Below the pieces are notes generated by a model. The model made no database searches and was not told the DNA's origin. It saw only the letters and a program-made list of their open reading frames with translations. Positions 40,937 to 50,417 of a stretch of DNA of 53,813 bases are shown here, piece after piece. The stretch is taken from the NCBI GenBank assembly GCA_028818795.1, contig JAPPND010000169.1:1-53813 (forward strand), read 5' to 3'. Each line of letters opens with the position of its first letter. Positions within the stretch are counted from its first letter, which is position 1. A program made the position numbers and the translations under genes. The stretch comes from Gammaproteobacteria bacterium (lineage in GTDB: Bacteria > Pseudomonadota > Gammaproteobacteria > Pseudomonadales > Azotimanducaceae).

Positions 40937-42579
40937 GCGCGGACTGCGCGGCGGGGCGGACCTTCGGCCAGTCGAATGTGATTGGGGTCCCAGCGTCTCG
41001 TTTGCAGGTGGCGAACGGCTGCCTTGAGCCCGGTTCGTGTCCCAAGTCGTTCGAGGCCCTGGCAGGCGATCGCCTGCGTATAGCCCGTCTCGTCGTCGAG
41101 GCCCGCGATGAACGCCTGCTCCAACCCGTCGGGCGGATCCGAGCCCGTGACGCGTGCAAGGAGGGCCAACGAGGCCAGGTAGCGCAGATGGTTCTGCCTG
41201 GTCCACCGGCCGCCGAGACTGGGTTCGCCCATCGCGGGCTCTTCGCCGTCGTCGATGTCGTGGGCCAGTACGCGATGCAGACGGGCCACGGTGGGCGATC
41301 CGAAACAGGGCAGGGTGCACAGGGCATCCGTGGCGGCCCGCGCCACCGCCGCGAGATGATCGTCGAGCAGTTCGCCGATACGATCGGCATGGCTCCCTGC
41401 AGCGGTCGGTCCGGCTTCGCCCAACGCGTAGGCGGCATTGATCCTCATCCACGGATCTTCGTGATCGAGCAGCGCGGCGAGGGGTTCGACGGCTGGTGCT
41501 CCGATGGTGCCGAGCACCACCGCAGCGTCTTCCGGAACGAACTGCCGGGGCGAGAACTTGCGCTCCAGATGATCCTCGGACTTCCCGTAGTAGCCCATGT
41601 CGTCGGGGGTGGGCGCGACGTGGCGGTCGAGGCCTGCTGTTGCCAGGAGCGCGTCGATCATTGGGCGGACGGCCGTATCGCCCATGGCTGCGAGTTGGTA
41701 CATCGCCGCTAGCCGCTGCTGCGGGTTTCGTGCGCGCATCTCGTCGAGCAATCGCGGGAGTTCGTCGGGTGACGCGGAAACGCCTTCGTTGCGTGGCGCG
41801 CCGCGCAGCCAGTTCCAGAGCGATGTCCATGCTTCGGGCAGATCGTGGGGCGTGAACAAGCCGTTGGGTGTTCGCCACGCCGGGTCGTGGTGATCCCAGG
41901 TCGGCCGGGTCGGGCTCTGCATGCGCAGCACCACGAACTTCAGCATGTAGCGTGTGGCGTCGGTTCGGTTCGGCGTGCCGGCGTGGCCGACGTCGAAGTC
42001 CGCGATGATCGCCGTGCCTTTGGGAATATCGCGCAACACGACCTGATCCGGCGTTGCCAGGGTGATGTTCGCGTAGAGGTGGCTGCCGGCGAGCAACCGG
42101 GTGGGACCCTTTGCGAGCGGCGTGTCCTGCGGGAAATAGAACAGGTTCGCGGCGCGGAACGTATGCCAACGGCTGCGGCCTGCCTTCGAGTGGCCGTCCT
42201 GATGCCAGCCGGAACCGGAGATCGACCCGGGTCCCATCCGAGCGTTGTTCAGGAAGGGATCGAAGTCGTCGGATCGGTCGGCAGCCGCCAAGGGTTCGCT
42301 GTTGTGGGGAAAGCGGTGCGGCGCCCAGGCGTAGTCCTCGCCGAGGAGGCTCTTCATCGCCCCGACCACAGCGGGCGAGTCCAAGAGGTCGGCGAGCATC
42401 GGAATCCGGGGCAGCAGGTTGTCCCCCAGCAACGGGGATCCCTCGTCCAAGCCCACCGCGAGTTCGGCGGCCACCGCGTCGTGGAAGCCCGAGTCGAGCC
42501 CCGTGTCGAAGGCGAGAAAGCCGTCCGCCACGTAGCGCCGCACCTGCTCGTCGCCGAGCAGGATCGGATGGGTGCCCAT
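40933..42579 (-). CDS. Phytanoyl-CoA dioxygenase family protein with HEAT repeats
   Basis: The first 260 residues form a PhyH-type Fe(II)/2-oxoglutarate oxygenase: the iron ligands are the HxD in GWHQDGHS and the distal His in DFDVGHAGTPNRT, followed by an Arg that could hold 2-oxoglutarate. The remaining 290 residues are helical repeats of HEAT type (RLAAMYQLAAMGDTAVRPMI; WMRINAAYALGEAGPTA). The fusion is unusual, because PhyH proteins are normally about 280 residues. HEAT units may bind a carrier protein or partner. AAAGG precedes ATG 42579 closely. It lies 22 bp after the TonB receptor region boundary on the other side and just upstream of the ABC exporter pair. Confidence 0.82.
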   Translation of the reverse strand: MGTHPILLGDEQVRRYVADGFLAFDTGLDSGFHDAVAAELAVGLDEGSPLLGDNLLPRIPMLADLLDSPAVVGAMKSLLGEDYAWAPHRFPHNSEPLAAADRSDDFDPFLNNARMGPGSISGSGWHQDGHSKAGRSRWHTFRAANLFYFPQDTPLAKGPTRLLAGSHLYANITLATPDQVVLRDIPKGTAIIADFDVGHAGTPNRTDATRYMLKFVVLRMQSPTRPTWDHHDPAWRTPNGLFTPHDLPEAWTSLWNWLRGAPRNEGVSASPDELPRLLDEMRARNPQQRLAAMYQLAAMGDTAVRPMIDALLATAGLDRHVAPTPDDMGYYGKSEDHLERKFSPRQFVPEDAAVVLGTIGAPAVEPLAALLDHEDPWMRINAAYALGEAGPTAAGSHADRIGELLDDHLAAVARAATDALCTLPCFGSPTVARLHRVLAHDIDDGEEPAMGEPSLGGRWTRQNHLRYLASLALLARVTGSDPPDGLEQAFIAGLDDETGYTQAIACQGLERLGTRTGLKAAVRHLQTRRWDPNHIRLAEGPPRRAVRA

Positions 42580-42601
42580 TACCTTTCCCGTATTTCCCGG
42601 A

Positions 42602-45193
42602 CTATTCCATTTCCCACCGGAACACCAAGCCCATGAACTGCGGGTCGGTCAGGGTGGCGTCTTGGTAGTAGCCGTCGCTCCAGCCGTTCGACTCCAACTC
42701 CATGATGCCGATCCGGTCGTTGATGTTCTCCACGAAGAAGGTCAACGAGCGATTCCCGGCGGCCGGGACCCAGGTCACGCTGCCGTCCCAGCGGGTGAAA
42801 CTGTCCAGCACGTCGTAGGGGATGTTGTGGATGCGGTTGAACCGTTCGCCCGTGAACGAGTAGCTGGTGCTGAAGAGCAATTGACCGCCATTGCCGAGCG
42901 GGTGGGCGTAGTCGGCGGTCACCGACCACTTGTGGTTCGGCATGTTGGGTAGGTCGTTGCCCTCGAGATCGACGGGCCGTTCCAGGTATGCGACGGCCGG
43001 CTGTCCGGTCGTCGGGCTGACATAGTCCACCCGATCGAACTCCTGGTTGGGGTCGAGCCGGTCGGGGATCATGATCGGGCCGAGCGACGACGTCTGGTAG
43101 GCGTAGAAACCGCTAAGTCTCGCGTTCTCGGAAATGTTGAACGTCGCTTCGATCTCGACGCCCTGCATCGTGGTGTCGGGCAGGTTGTCGATGACCGTGA
43201 AGTTCCTGGGCACCGGCTGCAGTTCGCGCAGCCGGATGATCTGCTGGTAGTTGCCGAAGTCGTAGAGGAATCCGGAAACCAGCAGTCGCACCCGGTCCTC
43301 GAACAAGTCGCCCTTGTAGCCCGCCTCGTAGGAGATCAGGTTCTCGTCGTCGTAGCGGTCGAAGGGCGGTGGCCGGTCGATCACCGGCCCCCCGGAGCGG
43401 TACCCGGTGGAGATCCGACCGTAGATCAACTCGCCGCGAGCCGTGGTGTGTTCGATGGACACGTTGCCGGTGACCTTGTCGAAGTTCTGCACGAGCAGCG
43501 GCGTGATCCGGTTGAAAACCGCGGGCGCGGTGCGCGTGAAGTCCGAGCCGTCGCCGAGAAGCGCCCCGAGCGGGTCGAACTCGCCGATCACCACGTGATC
43601 CTCGTCCTGGACGATCCTCTTTTCGTCCTCCGTGTAGCGCAGTCCGGCGGTAACGCGCCACGCGGCGTTGAATTCGTAGGTGGCCTGGCTGAAGACGGCC
43701 CACGACTCGACCGTTCTAACCGTGGGTGCGAAATACCACTGGCTGGACCCGTCCGGAACGTGGGGCGAAATCCAGCGATCGTCGCCGAGGACGAGCCGTT
43801 CGCCGAAGATGTCGGTGAATCCAAAGCCGAAGGTCGCCCGCCACAGGTCGTCGGTATTGGTATGAACCGCCCGGTTGGCGTAGTCGAAGATGTTGATGTT
43901 GCTCTCGTATTCCTGGTCCAGGTAGTACGCGCCCGCGATGGCGCTCAACCGTTCCGTATCGAAAGCCACCTGCAACTCGTGGGTGGTGAGCAGGACGTCG
44001 TACACGAAGTCGATGGCGATGTCGGGGAACGGTCGCATGGCGTTGGACGACAGGAACGGGTCCGCGTCGCTGCCCACAAGACTCGTGCCGTCGAAGTCCT
44101 GTCCCAGAAGTCCGAGCGTGAGGTCCGAGTCGCCGAGGATGTACTTGACGCTCAGGTTGTCCGTTAGCTCGTAGGTCGCGTGCAGCGTGACGGCGTCCCG
44201 GGACACGTCGGTGGAGCCTTGTCGGTTCATGTCCACCTTGTTGGCGAGATCCCTTCCGGCCGTCGCGGGCGGTGTCGACCTCGGGTACATGTAGTAGTTG
44301 TTGCGTGCGGGGCTCGGCCTGCCATCGACGGGATTGGGATGAAACTCTACCTGGGTGGACGGGTAGCGGACCGGCACCCGGACTTCGCTCTTGGCGTCCT
44401 GTTCGAACGAGCTGTAGCGAAGGTTCAACGTCACCGGACCATGCTGGAAGGCGAGCTGCGGGCTCAAGTTGTAGTCCCCCTTGGCGCCGAGGTCGGGGCC
44501 GCTGATGTTCTCCTGGTTGCCGTCCGTCTCCTGCCACTCGACGGTGAATCGGTATGCCACGTTGTCATTGATGGGGCCGGTGACGAAGCCATTCAGGCGG
44601 CGGCCATTGAGGGACGAAAGTTCCGCCGTGGTGCCGGCGCCGAACTCCCATTCCGGCCGCTTGTTGATGTAGTTGATGGCGCCGCCGATGGAGTTGCGCC
44701 CGTACAACGTCCCTTGCGGCCCCCGCAGCACCTCCACGCGGTCGATGTCGTAGAGCGAACTGACGACGCCGTAGGGCTCGTCGAAGTAGAGATCGTTCGA
44801 GTACTGCGCCACCGCGACGTCGCCGGCGAGGCCGCGGTAGAGCGAACCCATGCCGCGGATCGTTGCCGGGCTGTCCAGTCCGAACTGCAGCCCGGGTACG
44901 CGGACCTCCAGATCCTTGTTGCTGGTGATCTGGTAGTCCTCGATCGCATCGCTGTCGAAGGCGGTCACCGAGACGGGAGTGTCCAGCAACGACTGTTCCT
45001 TCCTATCAGCGGTCACGATGACCTCTTCGAGCACGAAGCCGTCGGGCTCCTGATCTTCGGATTCCTCTTCCCCTACGGCTGGCGAGCCGCCCAGCGCGAA
45101 GCACGTGCCGGCCACGGTCAACGCCAGCCCGGCTACTCGGCGGATGGGAACTTGCGTCGATACACAACGACGAGAATTTTCACCTGCCAACAT
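42602..45193 (-). CDS. TonB-dependent outer-membrane receptor
   Basis: The 863-residue protein has a signal peptide (RRVAGLALTVAGTCFALGG region), a TonB-box-like EEVIVTADRKEQSL, the plug domain (RVPGLQFGLDSPATIRGMG; DIDRVEVLRGPQGTLYGRNS, IGGAINYINKRP) and a 22-strand barrel ending in an aromatic residue pattern (GLVFRWEME). GGGAGGA is placed just before ATG 45193. This plug class is common in proteobacteria with many TonB receptors and may import siderophores, vitamins or glycans. It has no STN domain. It reads toward the PhyH gene, 22 bp away, so the two could be one transcript. Confidence 0.85.
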   Translation of the reverse strand: MLAGENSRRCVSTQVPIRRVAGLALTVAGTCFALGGSPAVGEEESEDQEPDGFVLEEVIVTADRKEQSLLDTPVSVTAFDSDAIEDYQITSNKDLEVRVPGLQFGLDSPATIRGMGSLYRGLAGDVAVAQYSNDLYFDEPYGVVSSLYDIDRVEVLRGPQGTLYGRNSIGGAINYINKRPEWEFGAGTTAELSSLNGRRLNGFVTGPINDNVAYRFTVEWQETDGNQENISGPDLGAKGDYNLSPQLAFQHGPVTLNLRYSSFEQDAKSEVRVPVRYPSTQVEFHPNPVDGRPSPARNNYYMYPRSTPPATAGRDLANKVDMNRQGSTDVSRDAVTLHATYELTDNLSVKYILGDSDLTLGLLGQDFDGTSLVGSDADPFLSSNAMRPFPDIAIDFVYDVLLTTHELQVAFDTERLSAIAGAYYLDQEYESNINIFDYANRAVHTNTDDLWRATFGFGFTDIFGERLVLGDDRWISPHVPDGSSQWYFAPTVRTVESWAVFSQATYEFNAAWRVTAGLRYTEDEKRIVQDEDHVVIGEFDPLGALLGDGSDFTRTAPAVFNRITPLLVQNFDKVTGNVSIEHTTARGELIYGRISTGYRSGGPVIDRPPPFDRYDDENLISYEAGYKGDLFEDRVRLLVSGFLYDFGNYQQIIRLRELQPVPRNFTVIDNLPDTTMQGVEIEATFNISENARLSGFYAYQTSSLGPIMIPDRLDPNQEFDRVDYVSPTTGQPAVAYLERPVDLEGNDLPNMPNHKWSVTADYAHPLGNGGQLLFSTSYSFTGERFNRIHNIPYDVLDSFTRWDGSVTWVPAAGNRSLTFFVENINDRIGIMELESNGWSDGYYQDATLTDPQFMGLVFRWEME

Positions 45194-45300
45194 CAATCCT
45201 CCCTAAGAGCTCTCCTTGGATCCACCCGCAATATAGCCCGATGCGTGACCCGACGGCTAGGCCGCCTCTCGAACCACCCACCGCCTCTCCATTCGAACAT

Positions 45301-45350
45301 CCGCCGTCAGGTCGTCATGCTGCGGCGACGGTCCGAGATGGGGCCACCGG
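45301..45350 (+). repeat. Left arm of a 50-bp inverted repeat flanking the sigma/FecR/TonB operon
   Basis: The sequence matches the reverse complement of 52132-52181 at 45 of 50 positions. It starts CCGCCGTCAGGTCGTCATGC and ends GGGGCCACCGG. It contains an ATG (45316) followed by codons for MLRRRSEMGPP, nearly the same as the sigma-factor N-terminus. It may be a terminal inverted repeat or a sigma-gene relic. The rest of 45194-45418 shows only the ribosome-binding site of the receptor gene. Confidence 0.8.
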
Positions 45351-45418
45351 ATAGGGTGTCTTCAGGGCAGCCATCACGTTGCCGTTGCTGGTCAGTGACA
45401 GGCGCTGGCAATGCCCTC

Positions 45419-47227
45419 TCAGCGATCCAAGACGATCCGCGTGGCTTTGTCTTCGTCGTACCACCAACCATCGGGAAACGGAGGTCTATAGACCGCCAGA
45501 TCTTCCCGTTCCGGTCGACCGAATTTGTTCCAATAGGCAATGCGAAGGGGCGCAATCGCATCGAGAGGAATCTGGTAGAACCTCCAGAGCAATACCCTAT
45601 CCAGGGCACGGCAGGCGATTGCCATTTCCTCCACGGTCGTCACCTCGACTGCCTTGGCGATCAACGCGTCGACCACGGGATCCGCGATCCCGGCTATGTT
45701 GTGACTTAGGGGCTCGGACGCCGATTGAGAGTGGAAAAACATGGACAGGAATACGATCGGCGGTGCGAGGATGTCGCTCCGAATGATTCTCGCATCGTAA
45801 TCGAATTTCCGGTTTAGATTTGCGAACTGCGCCGCCTCCACCAGCCGTATCCTACCGGTGATCCCAAGCAGCTTCAGGGTGCTGAGGTAAGGCAGAAGAG
45901 TACGCTGCTCTGCGCCATCCACCGACAGGAATTCAATCTCGAAAGGCTCATCGGCGCTGTTGACCAGCACGCCATCTGCAATATGCCACCCGGCCTGTGC
46001 CAGCAGTTCTCGGGCCCGTTCGAGGGAGGCGCGATTGCGGCCGCTGCCGGTGGACTGCGGGAATTCGAGGGCCTGGGTAAACAGCCTCTTGGGCAGTTGA
46101 TCGCGAAACGGCGCCAGCAACGCAAGCTCACCCTCGCCGGGTAGTCCGCGCGCCTCGAGCGTTGGCTCCCCGGAAAAATTGCTGAGTGCCCGTTCGAGCA
46201 GGCCAAAACGAAGTACGCGGTTCTCCCATTCAAAGTCCACGGCGAGCGTCAACGCTTCCCGAACCCGCGGGTCCTTGAACCGGTCCCGACGGTTGTTCAG
46301 GGCGATGACCCGATTGATGCCGATTTCCGAGCGTTCGTCGAGATGGTCCATCACCAGCCAGCCCTTATCCCGGGCGGGAATGTCATACCCTGTTGCCCAG
46401 TAGCGCATGTCCCGTTCGATCCAGGTGTCGAACAATCCCTTGCGAAACGCCTCCCGGGCGACGGTTGCATCCCGATAGACTTCGTGCCGGATCTCATCGA
46501 AGTTGAAGCGGCCCTTGTTGACGGGGAGGTCTCGTCCCCAGTATTCCGGAACCCGTTCGTAGCGGATGTACCGACCCTGCCTGACCTTGGCGACCCGGTA
46601 GGGACCGCTGCCCAGTGGCGGTTCCAGCGAGGCCCGGGTCGGGTCCCGCCCTTCCCAGTAGTGGGCTGGCATGATGGGAAACCAACTTAAGGGGAAGATA
46701 TTGGATACGGTTAGCTCGCTCGCAAGCCGCAAGGCCACCTCTCGCTCGCTTAAGATCTCTACGGATTGCAGCCACGAGAGAAATCCGCGAAGCCATATGC
46801 TGGATTGAACAAGCTCGAGCGTGAACTTCACATCCCGGGCAGTGATCGGCATACCGTCGTGCCACCGCGCCTCGGGATGCAGGCGAACAAAGAGGGTGCG
46901 TTTGTCGTCGGAGACGCTCAGTCCATCTGCCAGTCGGCCATAGAAGCTGCTCATCTCTTCGGCGCGGTTCGACACCAGGGAGTCGTAGAGCAAATTCACG
47001 CCTGGCGCTGCCACTAAATTGTCCGCGATCAGGGTCAGGGTATTGAATTCACTCTGTGTCGATTGGACCAGTACGCCCCCCTTGGGCGCGTCGGGATTGA
47101 TGTAGTCAAAATGCGTAAAGTGAGCGGGGTATTTCAGTTCGTGGAAGAACGAGATGCCGTGCTCGTACCTCGGTTCGGCGGATGCTGTAACCAAAAGCGC
47201 CGTAGCGAGGTTCAACAAACGACGCAT
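45419..47227 (-). CDS. YejA-like ABC peptide-binding protein (family 5 solute-binding)
   Basis: The 602-residue protein has a short signal peptide (MRRLLNLATALLVTASAEP) and then HGISFFHELKYPAHFTHFDYINPDAPKGG, abbreviated here to its core FDYINPDAPKGG, the start typical of YejA. RWHDGMPITARDVKFTLEL and PPLGSGPYRVAKVRQGR are family-5 motifs. YejA binds microcin C and related peptides for import. It is the last gene of the sigma/FecR/receptor operon, 43 bp after the receptor, so the imported ligand probably passes from that receptor to this protein. No YejB/E/F permease genes lie in the window. Confidence 0.85.
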   Translation of the reverse strand: MRRLLNLATALLVTASAEPRYEHGISFFHELKYPAHFTHFDYINPDAPKGGVLVQSTQSEFNTLTLIADNLVAAPGVNLLYDSLVSNRAEEMSSFYGRLADGLSVSDDKRTLFVRLHPEARWHDGMPITARDVKFTLELVQSSIWLRGFLSWLQSVEILSEREVALRLASELTVSNIFPLSWFPIMPAHYWEGRDPTRASLEPPLGSGPYRVAKVRQGRYIRYERVPEYWGRDLPVNKGRFNFDEIRHEVYRDATVAREAFRKGLFDTWIERDMRYWATGYDIPARDKGWLVMDHLDERSEIGINRVIALNNRRDRFKDPRVREALTLAVDFEWENRVLRFGLLERALSNFSGEPTLEARGLPGEGELALLAPFRDQLPKRLFTQALEFPQSTGSGRNRASLERARELLAQAGWHIADGVLVNSADEPFEIEFLSVDGAEQRTLLPYLSTLKLLGITGRIRLVEAAQFANLNRKFDYDARIIRSDILAPPIVFLSMFFHSQSASEPLSHNIAGIADPVVDALIAKAVEVTTVEEMAIACRALDRVLLWRFYQIPLDAIAPLRIAYWNKFGRPEREDLAVYRPPFPDGWWYDEDKATRIVLDR

Positions 47228-47270
47228 TGCAGTAGCCGCGAGTTGGATGCCATACGCCGGGGTCCAAAGC

Positions 47271-50255
47271 TCAGAACCTCGGCTGCCAGCGGACCTGCAG
47301 CCCGAACCGTCGCGGATCGGTGAGCGTTCCCATTGTCTGCGATTCGCGGCCTTCGTGGTACGACACGGGGACGAACTGCACGAGGCCGATCTCATCGGTC
47401 AGGTTCTGCACGTACGCGGTCACCGACCAGGCATCGTTCGCCGAGGTCCACCTCGCGCGGAGGTCCCAGCGTTCATACGCCGGCATCTTATAGAAATCGA
47501 GGTTACCGATATCGGGATAACGCGAACCGGTATAGCTCAAGGTCGAGAGCAACTGCAACCGTCCCCCGGCGGTGAGCGGTCGCTCGTGCACGAGCGTCAG
47601 TGCCGCCTTGTGCGTCGGTTGCATGGGCAGTCGATTGCCGGTTACATCCTCCGGCGCCGGATAGGGACGAGACATGGGCTCACCGGCAAGGGTCACGTAT
47701 TCGTGAATCAGGAAATCGTTGTCCGGATTGCCGCGGATGGCGGCCGAATGCGGGCCGAGACTGGAGTCCTGGAAGTTGTAGTAACCGTCCACGCGCCACT
47801 GCTCGTTGAGCCGATACTCGGCGCTGAGCTCAAAGCCCGAGAGCTCCGTCCCGTCCACGTTGGCGGTGTACTCGGTATTTGGGGAGATGTGGTGGGGCTG
47901 CAGGAAGCCAGGTGGCACCTCCTGCGTCAAGAGAATCTGGTAGTTCTCGATGTCGTTGTAGTACACGGCCGCCGTTAACCGCAACCGATCGTCCGCGAAT
48001 ATTCCCTTGACACCCAGTTCATAGTTTATGTTGGTCTCTTCTTCGACGGGATCGGTGGGTACCGGTGGCGTGTTCGGCGATCCTTCGTCGTAGTTGAACG
48101 AGCCGGCGCGGTAGCCGGTGGAGAGGCGGCCATAGAACAGCCTGTTCTCAACCGGCGTGTACTCGACACCGATATGACCGATGGTCTTGTCCCAGCTAAC
48201 CGTTTCACCGGGCTGCAAATGGCCGAACAAATTGGAGATGTCGAAAAAGACCAGTACGGGTACACCGGCAATACCGATGGTCGTAGACCCATCGAAACCA
48301 GGCCTGTCTTTCGTGTCCTTTGAATAACGCAGACCGCCCGACACGAGCCAATGCTCATCGATGCGGTAGTCAGCGCTGAAGAACGCCGCACGGGTTTCCG
48401 ACGTATGACGCGATAGGAGTTCAAACGCATGGGTGTGATCGCTGCCCGGCGGACAAGTGAAATAAAGATCTGGTAGTCTCGACTCTATCCCCAACCCGAA
48501 GAGCTCGAGCATCTCCTGGCACCCGCCGAAGCCCACGGCCTGGGCGGCCTCGTCGGCGTTGAGAAAGCGGAAAGTCGTGCTGAAACTGTCGATCTCCATG
48601 TCCCACGCGTTTTCGACGTCGTAGTAAAAGATGCCGCTTACGAAATTGAACGGGCCGTCGAAGTTCGACAACAGCTGCAACTCGTGTGAGGTCTCCTCAT
48701 ACGGAAAAAAGTTCTCCTGTCGATCATTTATAAACGGCACCAGGCCGTCGCTCGCCAGGGAAACATCCTGCGCACTACTGACTCTGTTCGTATTGTCGTT
48801 GTCGCGACTGCTGCTTTGAAGAATATCCGCCAAACCGAAGTTGTAGCGCAGCGTCAAGGTCTCCGTGAGATCGAACATGGCATAGGCGATTACCGTTTCG
48901 CGGTGGCTGTCCTGAATGCCCGGCGCGTTGACATTGGTAATGTTCTTCAACTTGCCGCACTTAAACCCCACCACGTTCGGCGGACAGTTGGGGTCGATCG
49001 ACGGCACGGAGCCTTCGTACAGGTACCAGTTGTTGGGATGGCACCCATCGATCAGGGCGGAATACGTCAGCCCGGGAAATTCGGCGCACTCGACGTCGCG
49101 AACGCGATCCGAAATGGAGATCGGGGTGCGCGGTGCACCCGTGTCCTCCACGTAGCCATAGCGGAGGTTGATGTCCAGGCGATCGGTCTTGAACCTGAGC
49201 TGCGGCGAGATACTGCGTTGATCGGGCGCGTCGTAGTCGCCGCCAAAGCCGATGTTTTCCTGCGCGCCGTCGCCCACGTAGTAGCCGCCGGTGATGCGGA
49301 AGCTAAAGTGATCCGATAGCGGGCCCCCGAAGGCGACGTTCACCCTCTGCGTCATTTGATCGGTGACCTCCGCGATGACCAGCGCATCCCACTCGTCGGT
49401 GGGCTTCTTGGTGTAGTAGTTGATGGCGCCGCCGATGGCGTTGCGGCCGAACATCGTCCCTTGGGGCCCACGCAGCACTTCAATGCGTTCGAGGTCGAAC
49501 AGGTGCGCGTCCAGACCGTATTCGGCGAAGGTGAATACGCCATCGACATAGGTTGCGACCGCTTCGTCGCGCGATATGTCGACGCCGGCCTTGTCCCCGC
49601 CGCGGGCCGTTCCCATGCCACGCATGGTGGTGCCATGGCCGAGCCCCTCGGTGGGATCGCCGAACTGCAATCCCGGCACCAGCTGCTCCAAGTCCATGGC
49701 ATTCTGGATTCCGAGTTCGTCGATCTTGATGTCGTTGAAGGCGGTCATGCTCATCGGGACCTTGAGGATGTTCTCCTCGCGCCTCTCGGCGGTGACGATG
49801 ATCTCCTCGGTGATGCGCGTGGCGGGTTCCTCGGCGTCTTGGGCAACGCCCGGCGACGTGACCAGGACGGCGGCGAGCGTGGCCCCGATGCGTCGCAGTA
49901 GCGGTCTTCTCTCAATCTCAGGTTCTTCCATTGGTCCATCCTCCGTGTTCCCTGGTTCAGCGGTCCCATCGAGCGAGATCTGCAGAACCCGTTTGTCGGA
50001 GAGGCTGCCTGCAATCCCCGTGCCCCGGAGCAGCGCTTCCACGGCTTGGGTCAAGGTGAAACGCCCAACGACCTCGTTGGCCTGCCGGCCCTGGGCAAGG
50101 TCGTAGGGGAACAGTACGATGGTGTCGGTCTGCTCGGCCAACCGGGTGAGCGCCTCCGCCGCGTCCAACGACGGTATGTCGATGTCGTAGCGTGGCTCAG
50201 CGTTCGTGGCACCCCATGCCCATGAACAGCCCAAGACCAAGATCGCCAGGCGCAT
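47271..50255 (-). CDS. STN-containing TonB receptor/transducer (FecA-like) with an embedded second signal sequence
   Basis: In the full 994-residue reading, a signal peptide (MRLAILVLGCSWAWGATNA) is followed by an STN signalling domain (about 22-95; IPSLDAAEALTRLAEQTDTI) that would contact FecR. Residues 109-138 then look like a fresh gene start: Met109 with GGAGGA 7 nt before it on the mRNA and a hydrophobic LRRIGATLAAVLVTSPGVAQ signal. The TonB box (EEIIVTAERREENI), plug (DLERIEVLRGPQGTMFGRNA) and barrel follow. A GTG at 50315 is an alternative first start. The receptor may therefore be made in two forms, or the STN part is a recent fusion. It is third in the sigma-FecR operon. Confidence 0.85.
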   Translation of the reverse strand: MRLAILVLGCSWAWGATNAEPRYDIDIPSLDAAEALTRLAEQTDTIVLFPYDLAQGRQANEVVGRFTLTQAVEALLRGTGIAGSLSDKRVLQISLDGTAEPGNTEDGPMEEPEIERRPLLRRIGATLAAVLVTSPGVAQDAEEPATRITEEIIVTAERREENILKVPMSMTAFNDIKIDELGIQNAMDLEQLVPGLQFGDPTEGLGHGTTMRGMGTARGGDKAGVDISRDEAVATYVDGVFTFAEYGLDAHLFDLERIEVLRGPQGTMFGRNAIGGAINYYTKKPTDEWDALVIAEVTDQMTQRVNVAFGGPLSDHFSFRITGGYYVGDGAQENIGFGGDYDAPDQRSISPQLRFKTDRLDINLRYGYVEDTGAPRTPISISDRVRDVECAEFPGLTYSALIDGCHPNNWYLYEGSVPSIDPNCPPNVVGFKCGKLKNITNVNAPGIQDSHRETVIAYAMFDLTETLTLRYNFGLADILQSSSRDNDNTNRVSSAQDVSLASDGLVPFINDRQENFFPYEETSHELQLLSNFDGPFNFVSGIFYYDVENAWDMEIDSFSTTFRFLNADEAAQAVGFGGCQEMLELFGLGIESRLPDLYFTCPPGSDHTHAFELLSRHTSETRAAFFSADYRIDEHWLVSGGLRYSKDTKDRPGFDGSTTIGIAGVPVLVFFDISNLFGHLQPGETVSWDKTIGHIGVEYTPVENRLFYGRLSTGYRAGSFNYDEGSPNTPPVPTDPVEEETNINYELGVKGIFADDRLRLTAAVYYNDIENYQILLTQEVPPGFLQPHHISPNTEYTANVDGTELSGFELSAEYRLNEQWRVDGYYNFQDSSLGPHSAAIRGNPDNDFLIHEYVTLAGEPMSRPYPAPEDVTGNRLPMQPTHKAALTLVHERPLTAGGRLQLLSTLSYTGSRYPDIGNLDFYKMPAYERWDLRARWTSANDAWSVTAYVQNLTDEIGLVQFVPVSYHEGRESQTMGTLTDPRRFGLQVRWQPRF
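49868..49980 (-). repeat. Leader/signal-peptide cassette, copy embedded in the STN receptor gene
   Basis: On the minus strand this segment runs from GATCTCGCTCGAT through GACCGCTGAACCAGG, a GGAGGA ribosome-binding site and ATGGAAGAA to the end of the second signal-like sequence. Over about 105 bp it is roughly 87% identical to 52315-52432, where the same bases are the leader and start of another TonB receptor. Here they are translated in frame after the STN domain. Confidence 0.8.
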
Positions 50256-50417
50256 GGCATGGCCAACCGATGGCCCTCGTCCCCACCTGCCGGTCTTCCC
50301 TAGGTACCGTCTCACCTTTCAAACGGCCTCGTCACCTATACGACTATCGGGGGGACGCAACCCGCAACGGGATTGGCATGGCCTCGGCAAGTGCGATCCG
50401 CCACCCGAGCCCCGCAG

